Notes under the pieces: model-generated
What the model was told of the DNA's origin: nothing
Databases searched by the model: none
The model's input: only the letters and a program-made list of their open reading frames with translations
Made by a program: the position numbers and the translations under genes
Shown: positions 1-19,242 of the stretch, in pieces
How the letters are laid out: every line of letters starts with the position of its first letter
How positions within the stretch are numbered: the stretch's first letter is position 1
DNA from: Notoacmeibacter sp. MSK16QG-6
GTDB lineage: Bacteria > Pseudomonadota > Alphaproteobacteria > Rhizobiales > Rhizobiaceae
Assembly (NCBI RefSeq): GCF_024158145.1
Contig: NZ_JAMYXM010000001.1
Coordinates: forward strand, 1 to 64,000
Length of the DNA stretch: 64,000 nucleotides
Direction of reading: 5' to 3'

Positions 1-1151
1 CCGGCGCCGACGGTGCGGCCGCCTTCACGGATGGCGAAGCGCAGCTTCTCTTCCATGGCGATCGGCACGATCAGTTCCACGTCCACCGTCACATTGTCGC
101 CGGGCATCACCATCTCCGTGCCTTCCGGCAGCGTCACGATGCCCGTCACGTCCGTCGTGCGGAAATAGAACTGCGGACGGTAATTGGTGAAGAACGGCGT
201 ATGACGGCCACCCTCTTCCTTCGTCAGAATATAGGCCTCGGCCTTGAACTTCTTGTGCGGCTTGACCGAACCCGGCTTGGCCAGAACCTGGCCGCGCTCA
301 ACGCCCTCACGGTCGATGCCGCGCAGCAGCGCGCCGATATTGTCGCCCGCTTCGCCACGGTCCAGAAGCTTCCTGAACATCTCAACGCCCGTGCAGGTCG
401 TCTTGGTGGTGTCGCGGATGCCGACGATCTCAAGCTCGTCGCCCACATTGACCACGCCGCGCTCCACGCGACCCGTCACAACCGTGCCGCGGCCCGAGAT
501 CGAGAACACATCCTCGATCGGCATCAGGAAGGGCTGGTCGATCGGACGATCCGGCGTCGGAATGTAGGCGTCCACTTCCTTCATCAGTTCACGGACCGCA
601 TCCTCGCCGATCTCCTTGTTGGAATCGTTCAGGGCCGCAAGCGCCGAACCCTTGACGATCGGAATGTCGTCGCCCGGGAACTCATAGCTCGACAGAAGCT
701 CGCGCACTTCCATCTCCACCAGCTCCAGAAGCTCTTCGTCGTCGACCTGGTCGACCTTGTTCAGGAACACAACGATCGCCGGAACGCCAACCTGGCGGGC
801 CAGAAGAATATGCTCGCGCGTCTGCGGCATCGGGCCGTCAGCCGCCGAGCAGACCAGGATCGCGCCGTCCATCTGCGCCGCACCCGTGATCATGTTCTTC
901 ACATAGTCGGCGTGGCCCGGGCAGTCGACATGGGCGTAGTGACGGCTATCGGTCTCATACTCCACATGCGCCGTCGAAATCGTGATGCCGCGCGCACGCT
1001 CTTCTGGCGCGCCGTCAATCTCGTCATAAGCCTTGAAATCACCGAAATACTTCGTGATCGCCGCCGTCAGAGACGTCTTGCCATGGTCAACATGACCAAT
1101 CGTGCCAATGTTCACATGCGGCTTGTTGCGCTCAAACTTACCCTTTGCCAT
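1..1151 (-). CDS. tuf: Elongation factor Tu, copy 1 (3' end cut by window edge)
   Basis: GTPase that delivers aminoacyl-tRNA to the ribosomal A site. The N-terminus starts [20 protein letters not shown] and carries the P-loop GHVDHGKT (residues 19-26), DCPGH and NKVD motifs. Only the last 25 bases of the frame are missing compared with the complete copy at 20670-21845. It is the last gene of the str operon, 64 bases after fusA. The first 530 bases of the window are identical to the other copy; about 17 differences lie in the remaining 621. The only amino-acid change I see is Tyr35 here against Phe35 in the other copy. Homology ends at the ATG, so the upstream flanks are unrelated. Confidence 0.98.
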   Translation of the reverse strand, partial: MAKGKFERNKPHVNIGTIGHVDHGKTSLTAAITKYFGDFKAYDEIDGAPEERARGITISTAHVEYETDSRHYAHVDCPGHADYVKNMITGAAQMDGAILVCSAADGPMPQTREHILLARQVGVPAIVVFLNKVDQVDDEELLELVEMEVRELLSSYEFPGDDIPIVKGSALAALNDSNKEIGEDAVRELMKEVDAYIPTPDRPIDQPFLMPIEDVFSISGRGTVVTGRVERGVVNVGDELEIVGIRDTTKTTCTGVEMFRKLLDRGEAGDNIGALLRGIDREGVERGQVLAKPGSVKPHKKFKAEAYILTKEEGGRHTPFFTNYRPQFYFRTTDVTGIVTLPEGTEMVMPGDNVTVDVELIVPIAMEEKLRFAIREGGRTVGA

Positions 1152-1215
1152 CGTAGGCCTCCATTCTCAGTCTCTGGCCGCTGTGCGGCTGAATTCAGTT
1201 GTTCGTTTCGGTCCG

Positions 1216-3309
<2,094 letters not shown>

Positions 3310-3337
3310 GATCGACCTCCGTCAATTCGGTTCGGCT

Positions 3338-3823
<486 letters not shown>

Positions 3824-3872
3824 TCAAACCTCGAAGAGACGCCCAGAGATGAGCGCCCTTCCCTAAAACTTC

Positions 3873-4244
3873 TTACTTCGGACGCTTGGCGCCGTATTTC
3901 GAGCGGCGCTGCCTGCGGTCCTTCACACCCTGCGTATCGAGCACACCACGGATGATGTGGTAACGCACGCCGGGAAGGTCCTTCACGCGACCGCCACGGA
4001 TCATGACCACGGAGTGCTCCTGAAGGTTATGCCCCTCACCCGGGATGTAACCGATCACTTCGTAGCCGTTGGTCAGGCGAATCTTCGCAACCTTACGAAG
4101 CGCCGAGTTCGGCTTCTTCGGGGTCGTTGTGTACACGCGGGTGCAAACACCACGCTTCTGCGGATTCTGCTCCATGGCCGGCACTTTGTTGCGCTTGACT
4201 GGCGCCTTGCGCGGCTTGCGGATCAGCTGGTTAATGGTCGGCAT
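3873..4244 (-). CDS. rpsL: 30S ribosomal protein S12
   Basis: Decoding-site protein of 123 residues, beginning [20 protein letters not shown]. The frame stays open for 54 codons upstream, but the ATG at 4244 gives the family's usual N-terminus and length, so I chose it. The residues that mutate to streptomycin resistance are unmutated: Lys in [11 protein letters not shown] and Lys in [13 protein letters not shown]. It is the first gene of the str operon, with a candidate promoter about 260 bases upstream. Confidence 0.98.
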   Translation of the reverse strand: MPTINQLIRKPRKAPVKRNKVPAMEQNPQKRGVCTRVYTTTPKKPNSALRKVAKIRLTNGYEVIGYIPGEGHNLQEHSVVMIRGGRVKDLPGVRYHIIRGVLDTQGVKDRRQRRSKYGAKRPK

Positions 4245-4676
4245 TTCACCTTCCCTATTCCAAATTCTGTGTCTGTCGCCCCTCTTCAAGGGCCGGTTCA
4301 AGCAGTCACCAACGTGCACAAAAGAGGCATGAACCGTGGTGATTGACACGGCCTGCCTCGAAAACGCAGAGGAAAGGGATGGAATGCCACCCCCTTCGTG
4401 CAACACGAAAATGTCTTCGCTCGCTGTTCGAACCCTGTTTGAGGCTTAACTTCTCAAGCGCGTCGCTTGCGAAAACCGACCTCACATCGGCTCAGACGAA
4501 GGCGCATTTAGCCGTTGGCCGGTTTCAAGTCAACAGCTTGGATTGAGGAAATTCCAAGGCGGACGCCCTATTTGACTGCTTATGGATTTTCGTGTGGTTC
4601 CTTCCGAGCGCTATACTATATCCGATTGCGCTGCGGTTGCTGTTGTTTCCGCGAAAAATATAAGGATTTCAGTATT
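4245..4676. other. Divergent intergenic region between rpsL and a small gene
   Basis: This 432-base gap separates two divergent genes. It holds the candidate str promoter on the minus strand and the long rpsL leader. On the plus strand a TATACT at 4612-4617 could be the -10 of the small gene at 4677, but I see no good -35 at the right distance. No convincing protein gene lies in it. Confidence 0.6.
4505..4533 (-). promoter_or_regulatory. Candidate str operon promoter
   Basis: On the minus strand, TTGACT (4528-4533) is followed 17 bases later by TAAATG (4505-4510). The -35 is a near match to the housekeeping TTGAC consensus; the -10 is weaker. Transcription would start near 4498 and leave a leader of roughly 250 bases before rpsL. 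Position and strand fit; no experimental support. Confidence 0.55.
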
Positions 4677-4961
4677 ATGGATGAGAATTCCACCGGCAAC
4701 GTCCAGATCATTACCGGAAAGGTCTGGCGCGAGAAGGGCGAGCCTGCCGAGCGCATCCATATTCTCGTTTCCGCGCCCGACGACGATACGGCGGTGCAAC
4801 TTGCCGCGCAGTCCCTCCAGAAAGAGGGATTCGCGGAAGTGGAGTTCGAACAGATCGGGGAGATTCTCGATGAGCCCGATGAGGAGCCGCACGCCTCGGC
4901 ATATCAAGGCGCACTAGAGGGGGAAGTTTCGATCATAATCGTCGATGGAGACGACGATTAA
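4677..4961 (+). CDS. Small acidic protein of unknown function
   Basis: A 94-residue protein that I do not recognise. I chose the ATG at 4677 because AAGGA lies 10 bases upstream and the codons before it look non-coding (Cys/Arg/Tyr-rich). It is strongly acidic, with an acidic central stretch (EILDEPDEEP) and the C-terminus IIIVDGDDD. The pattern of alternating strands and one helix suggests a small alpha/beta fold. It is transcribed away from rpsL and converges on rpoC, sharing the hairpin at 4995-5022. Function unknown; base composition does not look foreign. Confidence 0.75.
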   Translation: MDENSTGNVQIITGKVWREKGEPAERIHILVSAPDDDTAVQLAAQSLQKEGFAEVEFEQIGEILDEPDEEPHASAYQGALEGEVSIIIVDGDDD

Positions 4962-4994
4962 GACGAATCGCCTGAAGTTCAACTGATTAAGCAA

Positions 4995-5022
4995 AAGGGC
5001 CGCATCGTTAAATGCGGCCCTT
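4995..5022 (-). terminator. Terminator after rpoC (possibly bidirectional)
   Basis: A perfect 11-bp inverted repeat, AAGGGCCGCAT and ATGCGGCCCTT, with a 6-base loop. On the minus strand the stem runs into TTTTGCTTAA, giving a classical rho-independent terminator just after the rpoC stop. It also lies 33 bases after the stop of the convergent small gene. Confidence 0.85.
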
Positions 5023-5047
5023 CTCAATTCAAGCTAGCAACATCCGC

Positions 5048-9250
<4,203 letters not shown>

Positions 9251-9411
9251 GCCATTCTCCTTTTGGGGCGTCTCGCCCCTGTTCCGAAAACCGGCGGGTG
9301 TCTCATCCTCGTGCACCGCGCGCCGGCATTATGATGGCGGAAGGATTTGCCGCTCCCGCCATCAGGAGCGTGCCGCGCGAACCGATTTGCGATCCGCGCG
9401 ACTGGCGTTTG

Positions 9412-13587
<4,176 letters not shown>

Positions 13588-13893
13588 GCGTCATATCCTC
13601 GTCGTGGTCGTCCATCTTGGCCCCGGACCGGGCCACAACCGCCACCATCCAATCGTGACGGGTCCAATATTTTGCTCGAGCATGAGGTTCGCGAACGCCG
13701 TCCGCTCTGTGCATCACGCTCTGGAACCGCTCATCCATCCAATCGATGAGCCCGGTCCCTAACGGGCAAAACCCGTCTCCTGAAATTCCGCTTTCAGAAC
13801 ATCAGGAAAAGGGTTCGGTCTGGGCTTTGCGCCCTCGCCTGCCCCGAGACAGCCGCCCGGCAAAAACCGGGCGGCCGATCCGTCGGGACGGAT
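13588..13893 (-). other. rplL-rpoB intergenic region with stacked hairpins
   Basis: About 306 bases without a gene. Read on the minus strand, a 7-bp perfect hairpin (13878-13893) directly follows the rplL stop. Next comes a 9-bp perfect stem, GCCGCCCGG and CCGGGCGGC, around a TTTTTG loop (13852-13875). Neither is followed by a T-run, so they look like an attenuator or RNase-processing site rather than a full terminator. In other proteobacteria this gap lowers rpoBC expression relative to rplJL. Confidence 0.5.
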
Positions 13894-14274
13894 TTACTTC
13901 AGCTCGACCTTGGCGCCTGCCTCTTCGAGCTTCTTCTTCATCTCGTCGGCTTCGGCCTTGGAAACGCCTTCCTTGACCGGCTTCGGAGCACTTTCGACCA
14001 GGTCCTTGGCTTCCTTCAGGCCAAGACCGGTGATGCCGCGGACTTCCTTGATGACGTTGATTTTCTTGTCACCGGCATCGGTAAGAACGACATCGAATTC
14101 GGTCTTCTCTTCGGCCGCTTCAGCCGGAGCACCGCCAGCGCCGCCGGCAGCCGCAACAGCAACCGGAGCAGCGGCGGAAACGCCCCACTTCTCTTCGAGC
14201 ATCTTGGAAAGCTCTGCAGCTTCCATGACGGTCAGGTTTGAAAGGTCGTCAGCAATCTTTTCGAGATCAGCCAT
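13894..14274 (-). CDS. rplL: 50S ribosomal protein L7/L12
   Basis: Stalk protein of 126 residues that recruits translation factors. It shows the N-terminal dimerisation helix ([20 protein letters not shown]), an Ala/Gly-rich hinge at roughly residues 40-55, and the factor-binding C-terminal domain ([20 protein letters not shown]). AAGGAA precedes the ATG. It lies 60 bases after rplJ, with which it forms the stalk complex. Confidence 0.98.
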   Translation of the reverse strand: MADLEKIADDLSNLTVMEAAELSKMLEEKWGVSAAAPVAVAAAGGAGGAPAEAAEEKTEFDVVLTDAGDKKINVIKEVRGITGLGLKEAKDLVESAPKPVKEGVSKAEADEMKKKLEEAGAKVELK

Positions 14275-14334
14275 TTTTCAGTTCCTTGATAGATAGTTCG
14301 AACAGTTGTTTGATAGGTTGGTTGAAGAAAAGCC

Positions 14335-14853
14335 TTACGCTTCCTCGTCCTTCCGGGCATAGGCGCCGAGAACGCGGGCCAGCTGGCCTGCCGGAGCCTG
14401 TGTGACACCTGCGATGCGCGTGGCCGGCGTGTTGATCATGCCGACGATCTTGGCGCGCAGCTCATCCAGCGACGGCAATTCAGCAAGCTGCTTCACGCCG
14501 GACTGGTCGAGCATGGTCGCGCCCATCGCGCCGCCAAGGATTACGAGCTTGTCGTTAGCCTTGGCGAAGTCGGACGCCACCTTCGGTGCGGTGACCGGAT
14601 CTTCCGAATAGGCAATCAGCGTCTGACCCACGAACAGGTCGGACATGCCTTCGGATTCCGTGCCCTGAAGAGCGATTTTGGCGAGGCGGTTCTTCGCGAC
14701 TTTCACCGTGCCGCCAGCTTCACGCATTTTCGAGCGCAGATCGCTCATTTTTGCGACGCTGAGACCGGTATAGTGGGCCACGACGACAGAGCCGGCGTTC
14801 TGGAAAACACCGTTCAGTTCCGTGACGAATTCGCGTTTTTCCGCTCTTTCCAC
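14335..14853 (-). CDS. rplJ: 50S ribosomal protein L10
   Basis: Base of the ribosomal stalk, 172 residues. I chose the GTG at 14853 ([17 protein letters not shown]) because GGAGA lies about 7 bases upstream and the family begins here. The open frame extends 33 codons further, through non-conserved sequence that would lie in the regulatory leader. It ends just before rplL, its stoichiometric partner, and follows a 324-base leader after rplA. Confidence 0.96.
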   Translation of the reverse strand: MERAEKREFVTELNGVFQNAGSVVVAHYTGLSVAKMSDLRSKMREAGGTVKVAKNRLAKIALQGTESEGMSDLFVGQTLIAYSEDPVTAPKVASDFAKANDKLVILGGAMGATMLDQSGVKQLAELPSLDELRAKIVGMINTPATRIAGVTQAPAGQLARVLGAYARKDEEA

Positions 14854-15177
14854 TTCGTCTCTCCGTTTGATCGGCGAAAACTCGCCGATCGGTTGGCAGT
14901 TTGCCGCCTCTTTCATTCCAAAGATGCGACAGCGATTTTCCTGCCCCCTCACCCATCGCCGCCGGAAGCGACGACCGAGTTCGGAATACGGTTCGAACCA
15001 TCCACTGACTTGGTGCCAGTTTCCGGCCTAACCCCGTCTCATGCAGGCCATGCGATTAAGGCAGAGCCACCCACAATCTCGGACAGGATAGTCCGGATGT
15101 TTCCATCCGACCCGGCTACAAAAAGCGACCGGGATTTCGTGCCGACGGCGAAGCCCTCTTCGCCGTCGGCAAATTGC
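14854..15177 (-). promoter_or_regulatory. rplJ leader, probable L10 autoregulatory region
   Basis: A 324-base gap between rplA and rplJ with no convincing gene. In many bacteria the mRNA here folds into the L10 leader bound by the L10-L12 complex. The region is rich in inverted repeats, including the long hairpin next to rplA. I infer the role from position; I have not matched the leader's consensus. Confidence 0.4.
15141..15172 (-). other. Perfect 14-bp hairpin just after rplA
   Basis: Arms TGCCGACGGCGAAG and CTTCGCCGTCGGCA around a 4-base loop, a few bases after the rplA stop (coordinates within a base). No T-run follows on the minus strand, so it is not a typical terminator. It could stabilise the rplKA message end, be an RNase III site or act as an attenuator. 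Confidence 0.6.
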
Positions 15178-15876
15178 TTATTCCGCGCTGAGCGTACCCA
15201 GATCAATCTTGACGCCAGGCCCCATTGTCGAGGTGATGCTCATACGCTTAAGATAGGTGCCCTTGGCGCCAGCCGGCTTGGCCTTGTTGACCGCATCGGC
15301 AAAGGCGCGGACATTTTCGACCAGCTTATCGGCATCGAACGAGGCCTTGCCGACGCCGGCGTGCACGATACCGGCCTTCTCGACCCGGAACTCCACTGCA
15401 CCGCCTTTGGAAGCCTTGACCGCCGCCGTCACGTCCGGCGTGACAGTACCGACCTTCGGATTCGGCATCATGCCGCGCGGGCCGAGCACCTTACCGAGAC
15501 GGCCGACCAGCGGCATCATGTCAGGCGTGGCGATGACGCGATCGAAATCGATCTTGCCGCCCTGCACCTGCTCGACGAGGTCTTCGGCACCGACGACGTC
15601 CGCGCCGGCGGCCGTAGCCTCTTCCGCTTTGTCGCCGCGCGCAAACACAGCGACGCGAACATCGCGGCCCGTGCCGTTCGGCAGGTTGACAACTCCACGG
15701 ACCATCTGGTCGGCATGACGCGGATCGACGCCGAGATTGAACGCGACTTCAATCGTCTCATCGAACTTAGCGGTCGCACGATCCTTGATCAGCGAAACAG
15801 CTTCGGACAGATCGTAGTTTTTCGTACGATCGATTCCTTCGCGGGCCTTCTCGGTCCGTTTTCCCATTTTCGCCAT
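15178..15876 (-). CDS. rplA: 50S ribosomal protein L1
   Basis: L1 stalk protein of 232 residues that binds 23S rRNA and helps release E-site tRNA. Conserved segments include [14 protein letters not shown], the [20 protein letters not shown] loop and [17 protein letters not shown]. It lies 4 bases downstream of rplK, the usual pairing. L1 typically represses the rplKA message, but I did not locate the operator. Confidence 0.98.
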   Translation of the reverse strand: MAKMGKRTEKAREGIDRTKNYDLSEAVSLIKDRATAKFDETIEVAFNLGVDPRHADQMVRGVVNLPNGTGRDVRVAVFARGDKAEEATAAGADVVGAEDLVEQVQGGKIDFDRVIATPDMMPLVGRLGKVLGPRGMMPNPKVGTVTPDVTAAVKASKGGAVEFRVEKAGIVHAGVGKASFDADKLVENVRAFADAVNKAKPAGAKGTYLKRMSITSTMGPGVKIDLGTLSAE

Positions 15877-15880
15877 CGGA

Positions 15881-16309
15881 TCAGCCCTCCACCTGCAGGC
15901 CCATGGAACGGGCGGAGCCTTCGACCATGCGCATGGCGGCTTCTACATCGTTCGCATTGAGGTCGGTCATCTTGGCTTCGGCGATTTCACGAACCTGAGC
16001 CGACGACAGCTTGCCTGCAACTTCCTTGCCGGGCGCCTTGGAAGCGGACTTCAGCCCGGCCGCCTTCTTGATGAAGTAGCTGACCGGCGGCTGCTTGGTG
16101 ACGAATGTGAAGCTCTTGTCCTGATAATAGGTGATGATCGTGGGGATCGGCATCCCCTTTTCCATCTCCTGCGTGCGCGCATTGAACGCCTTGCAGAACT
16201 CCATGATGTTGATACCGCGCTGACCGAGCGCGGGACCAATGGGCGGAGCCGGAGCAGCAGAGCCCGCGGGCACCTGCAGCTTCAGTTCGCCAGCAACTTT
16301 CTTTGCCAT
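15881..16309 (-). CDS. rplK: 50S ribosomal protein L11
   Basis: Protein of the GTPase-associated centre, 142 residues. The proline-rich N-terminal domain ([19 protein letters not shown]) binds thiostrepton-class drugs in its homologues, and the C-terminal domain binds 23S rRNA. The C-terminus [18 protein letters not shown] is intact. It precedes rplA by 4 bases and follows nusG by about 155 bases, where a further promoter could lie. Confidence 0.98.
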   Translation of the reverse strand: MAKKVAGELKLQVPAGSAAPAPPIGPALGQRGINIMEFCKAFNARTQEMEKGMPIPTIITYYQDKSFTFVTKQPPVSYFIKKAAGLKSASKAPGKEVAGKLSSAQVREIAEAKMTDLNANDVEAAMRMVEGSARSMGLQVEG

Positions 16310-16464
16310 GTTGCCTGTCCTTCAATTGTGCCGCGATCTTTCGCGGCGGTTGCAACGTGGTGGTCCGGGCTTTTAAAAGGCCGCCGGCAAAGCGCCCTCA
16401 CCCTCCCACCGATGTGGCGGTCCCGAAGAACCGCCGAAAGGCCACTTCACAGCGGCCTGATCGA

Positions 16465-16995
16465 TCAGGTCTTTTCGACCTGACCGAATTCCAGATCGAC
16501 CGGAGTCGCGCGACCGAAGATCGATACCTCGACCTTGAGGCGCGAACGCTCCGCATCGACTTCCTGCACGACGCCGTTGAACGAAGCGAACGGGCCATCG
16601 GAGACGCGGACATTTTCGCCGATCTCGAAAACGATGGAAGGCTTGGGCCGCTCCACCCCTTCCTGAACCTGAGTCAAAATCTGCTCGGCTTCGCGATCCG
16701 GAATCGGGATCGGCTTACTCTCGGTTCCAAGGAAGCCGGACACCTTGGGCGTGTTCTTGATTAGATGAAAGACGTCATCGGTCAGATCGGCCCGAACCAT
16801 GACGTAACCCGGGAAGAACTTACGCTCGGTATCGACCTTGCGGCCACGCCGAACTTCGGTGACCTTTTCGGTTGGGACCACGATATCCTCGAAGTGATCC
16901 CACAGGCCTTTCTGCTTGGCCTGCTCCTCGATCGATTCCTTCACCTTCTTCTCAAAGTTCGCGTAGGCGTGAACGATGTACCAGCGTGCGGGCAT
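16465..16995 (-). CDS. nusG: Transcription termination/antitermination factor NusG
   Basis: 176-residue NusG. The NGN domain begins [20 protein letters not shown], and the KOW domain ([20 protein letters not shown]) is C-terminal. I chose the ATG at 16995, which follows AGGAAGC; an open frame continues upstream over the end of secE but is not conserved. It lies 38 bases after secE. It couples RNA polymerase to the ribosome or Rho. Confidence 0.97.
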   Translation of the reverse strand: MPARWYIVHAYANFEKKVKESIEEQAKQKGLWDHFEDIVVPTEKVTEVRRGRKVDTERKFFPGYVMVRADLTDDVFHLIKNTPKVSGFLGTESKPIPIPDREAEQILTQVQEGVERPKPSIVFEIGENVRVSDGPFASFNGVVQEVDAERSRLKVEVSIFGRATPVDLEFGQVEKT

Positions 16996-17033
16996 AATGA
17001 ATAAAGCTTCCTCGAAAAACGCTTCGTGCGACG

Positions 17034-17240
17034 TCAGACGCCGATATTGAGAATGAGTTCGATAATGATCGCGAAGACCTGATCGGCGGCGAAGAAGAAC
17101 ACCGCAGCAAGCGCCGCCATGACCAGAACCATGATCGTGGAGATCACCGTCTCGCGACGACTCGGCCAAACGACCTTGCGCGCCTCATCCCGCACCTGCT
17201 GAAGATAGACAAAGGGATTTTTGGTTCGTGTCGATGCCAT
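17034..17240 (-). CDS. secE: Protein translocase subunit SecE
   Basis: Single-span SecE of 68 residues, part of the SecYEG channel. The amphipathic helix ([20 protein letters not shown]) with the conserved VVWPSR stretch is followed by one transmembrane segment at about residues 33-62. This short alphaproteobacterial form lacks the two extra helices of the enterobacterial protein. It leads the secE-nusG-rplKAJL-rpoBC string. Confidence 0.95.
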   Translation of the reverse strand: MASTRTKNPFVYLQQVRDEARKVVWPSRRETVISTIMVLVMAALAAVFFFAADQVFAIIIELILNIGV

Positions 17241-17580
17241 AGTCCGCCTGACCTACCGTTCCGCCGCTCATTACCCCGGATGCCGCGCGCCTTTGGCAGC
17301 GCCAACGCAACCCTTAAAGGTATGCGCCTCACATCCATGCGCGATCAGGCGCATGGCGCCACTCCCGCATCATTTCATTTCAGGAAATCGCGATGACCAT
17401 CCAATCGTCACCGTCGATACCGATGGATTTGTGCCTACCCACTTCGAGTCGGTTTGTCCATGTGCTTTGGGCGCGAAAGCGATCAAACGCTTCGCGCCAG
17501 CAACTCTATCTATCGAGTCGCGAAATATATTTCAAGTGCTTATCGAACGAGCTTTCCAGTACTGCTCATATCGCGATGGC
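17241..17580 (-). other. secE upstream region
   Basis: A 340-base gap between tRNA-Trp and secE. It contains the candidate secE promoter at 17507-17535 and then a leader of about 260 bases. I see no protein gene and no strong terminator after the tRNA, so read-through from the tRNA promoter is possible. Confidence 0.5.
17507..17535 (-). promoter_or_regulatory. Candidate secE-nusG promoter
   Basis: On the minus strand TTGAAA (17530-17535) and TAGATA (17507-17512) are separated by 17 bases, just downstream of tRNA-Trp. The match is moderate. Confidence 0.4.
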
Positions 17581-17656
<76 letters not shown>

Positions 17657-17671
17657 AGCGCGATTGGCGCC

Positions 17672-17700
17672 CTCATAGGCAACGATGGGCGGATTGGCAA
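17672..17700 (-). promoter_or_regulatory. Promoter of tRNA-Trp
   Basis: TTGCCA (17695-17700) and TATGAG (17672-17677) on the minus strand, with a 17-base spacer. The predicted start is about 10 bases before the mature 5' end, as expected for a tRNA gene. Confidence 0.6.
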
Positions 17701-17850
17701 CACAAAATACGGCAACCTGGCTTGGCAGACCTCTTATCAACTTGCAGCATGAGGTCGCGAGCGCGCGGTTGCAGTTATCCAGCCATCGATATAGATCAGC
17801 CCCGGCGAACGGCGAAAATGTCACGATCAGCTGAAAGGCTGCCGCCCCTT

Positions 17851-18480
17851 ATGCCGACCTCTCGATTCGACCTCATTCTTTTCGATCTGGATGGCGTTAT
17901 CCTCGATTCCAGATCGAACATGGAGCGTGCGTGGCGGGCCGTTCAGAACGAACACGAATTGACGACGCCTTTCGAGGCCTATTTCGCGGAGATCGGCCGT
18001 CCATTCGCCGATATTATGGCGCGTCTCGGCCTGGCCGACCGCGCTGCCGCCATCGAAACAACGTTTCGTCGAAGTTCGACCGAGACGATAAGTCAGACCG
18101 AATTCTATGATGGAATGGCAGACGTGTTGTCGCGTATATCCGGCTCTTCGGTGAAGGCCGGCATCGTGACTTCGAAGGACGAAATCAGGGCGCGCCTTGT
18201 ATTGGAGCGGCTGGATTGTCACTTCGACATCGTTCTGACGCCCCGCGCCGATCTGCGCGGCAAACCGGCTCCAGACGCGCTGCTCTACGCCATGGCTCTG
18301 TTGCACACTGACCCCGTCCACACCGTCTTTGTCGGCGATATGAAGAGCGATCATGAAGCGGCAAAACGGGCTGGCATTGCATATGCCCATGTCGATTGGG
18401 GGTATGGCGACCCGGTGGATGACGATCGCCACCGGCTATCGGAACCGCAAATGCTTCTTACCTTGCTTGGATTGGACTGA
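17851..18480 (+). CDS. HAD-family hydrolase (phosphoglycolate phosphatase-like)
   Basis: About 209 residues, a HAD superfamily phosphatase with a helical cap. Motifs in order are FDLDGVILDS (nucleophile Asp), TSKDE (motif II), RGKPAPD (motif III Lys) and FVGDMKSDHEAA (motif IV). An in-frame ATG at 17818 is an alternative start; neither has a strong ribosome-binding site. It ends 2 bases before kdsB, so the two are surely co-transcribed. Its substrate is unknown. The neighbour suggests Kdo metabolism, but the cap type differs from the classical Kdo-8-phosphate phosphatase KdsC. Confidence 0.85.
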   Translation: MPTSRFDLILFDLDGVILDSRSNMERAWRAVQNEHELTTPFEAYFAEIGRPFADIMARLGLADRAAAIETTFRRSSTETISQTEFYDGMADVLSRISGSSVKAGIVTSKDEIRARLVLERLDCHFDIVLTPRADLRGKPAPDALLYAMALLHTDPVHTVFVGDMKSDHEAAKRAGIAYAHVDWGYGDPVDDDRHRLSEPQMLLTLLGLD

Positions 18481-18482
18481 TC

Positions 18483-19220
18483 ATGCCGACCGTCGCCGCT
18501 ATCATTCCCTGCCGCTACGGCGCGACCCGGTTTCCGGGCAAGCCATTGGCGGATATCAACGGCAAGCCAATGATGTGGCATGTCTTTCAGCGCGCTTGCG
18601 AAACGGAGTTGATCGGCAAGGCCTATATCGCCACCGACGATGATCGGATCGCAAGGCAGTGCGAGATTCTGGACCTGCCGGTGATCCGAACCCGATCCAG
18701 CCACCCCACCGGTACCGACCGGATCGCGGAGGCTATTCGCGTCACCGACGAAGACATCATTGTCAACGTCCAGGGCGACGAGCCAATGATCGATCCGAAG
18801 GCCATCGATGCAGTGGTCAAGGCGCTGATCGAAAGTCCGGACGAGGTGCTGGTGACGAATGGCTGCCACGTCATAACCCATTCGGGCGACGCCATCGATA
18901 CCAACAATGTCAAGGTTGTCTGCGATTTCGAAAGTAACGCTCTTGCATATTCGCGTCTGCCGATTCCCTATCCCAAAGGCGATGCGGTGCGGCATCTGCG
19001 CCAGCTTGGGCTTTATGCTTTCCGTCGCGAGGCGCTAAAGCTTTTCAGTTCGCTGAAGCCCGGCCCCCTCGAACGGGCTGAAAGCGTGGAAATGCTGCGT
19101 TTTGTCGAGCACGGTCACAAGGTCAAAATGGTCGAGGTCGAACCGGGTGACGACATTCCCGTCGACACGCCAAGCGATCTGGAGCGCGTACGCGCGAAGA
19201 TGAGCGATCGGCTGAACTGA
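18483..19220 (+). CDS. kdsB: CMP-Kdo synthetase (3-deoxy-manno-octulosonate cytidylyltransferase)
   Basis: Activates Kdo with CTP to give CMP-Kdo, the donor for lipopolysaccharide inner core and some capsules. The 245-residue protein shows the nucleotide-binding start AAIIPCRYGATRFPGKPL, then YIATDD, SHPTGTDRIAEA and VNVQGDEPMIDP, all typical of KdsB. It lies directly after the HAD gene and converges on a sialyltransferase-like gene with only a 22-base gap. Full length. Confidence 0.96.
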   Translation: MPTVAAIIPCRYGATRFPGKPLADINGKPMMWHVFQRACETELIGKAYIATDDDRIARQCEILDLPVIRTRSSHPTGTDRIAEAIRVTDEDIIVNVQGDEPMIDPKAIDAVVKALIESPDEVLVTNGCHVITHSGDAIDTNNVKVVCDFESNALAYSRLPIPYPKGDAVRHLRQLGLYAFRREALKLFSSLKPGPLERAESVEMLRFVEHGHKVKMVEVEPGDDIPVDTPSDLERVRAKMSDRLN

Positions 19221-19242
19221 ACGGAACCGAGCTCAGGGCTCC

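Noticed and set aside
4245-4406. 54-codon N-terminal extension of rpsL
   Set aside because: S12 is about 123 residues in the family and the extension is not S12-like; the ATG at 4244 is the conserved start.
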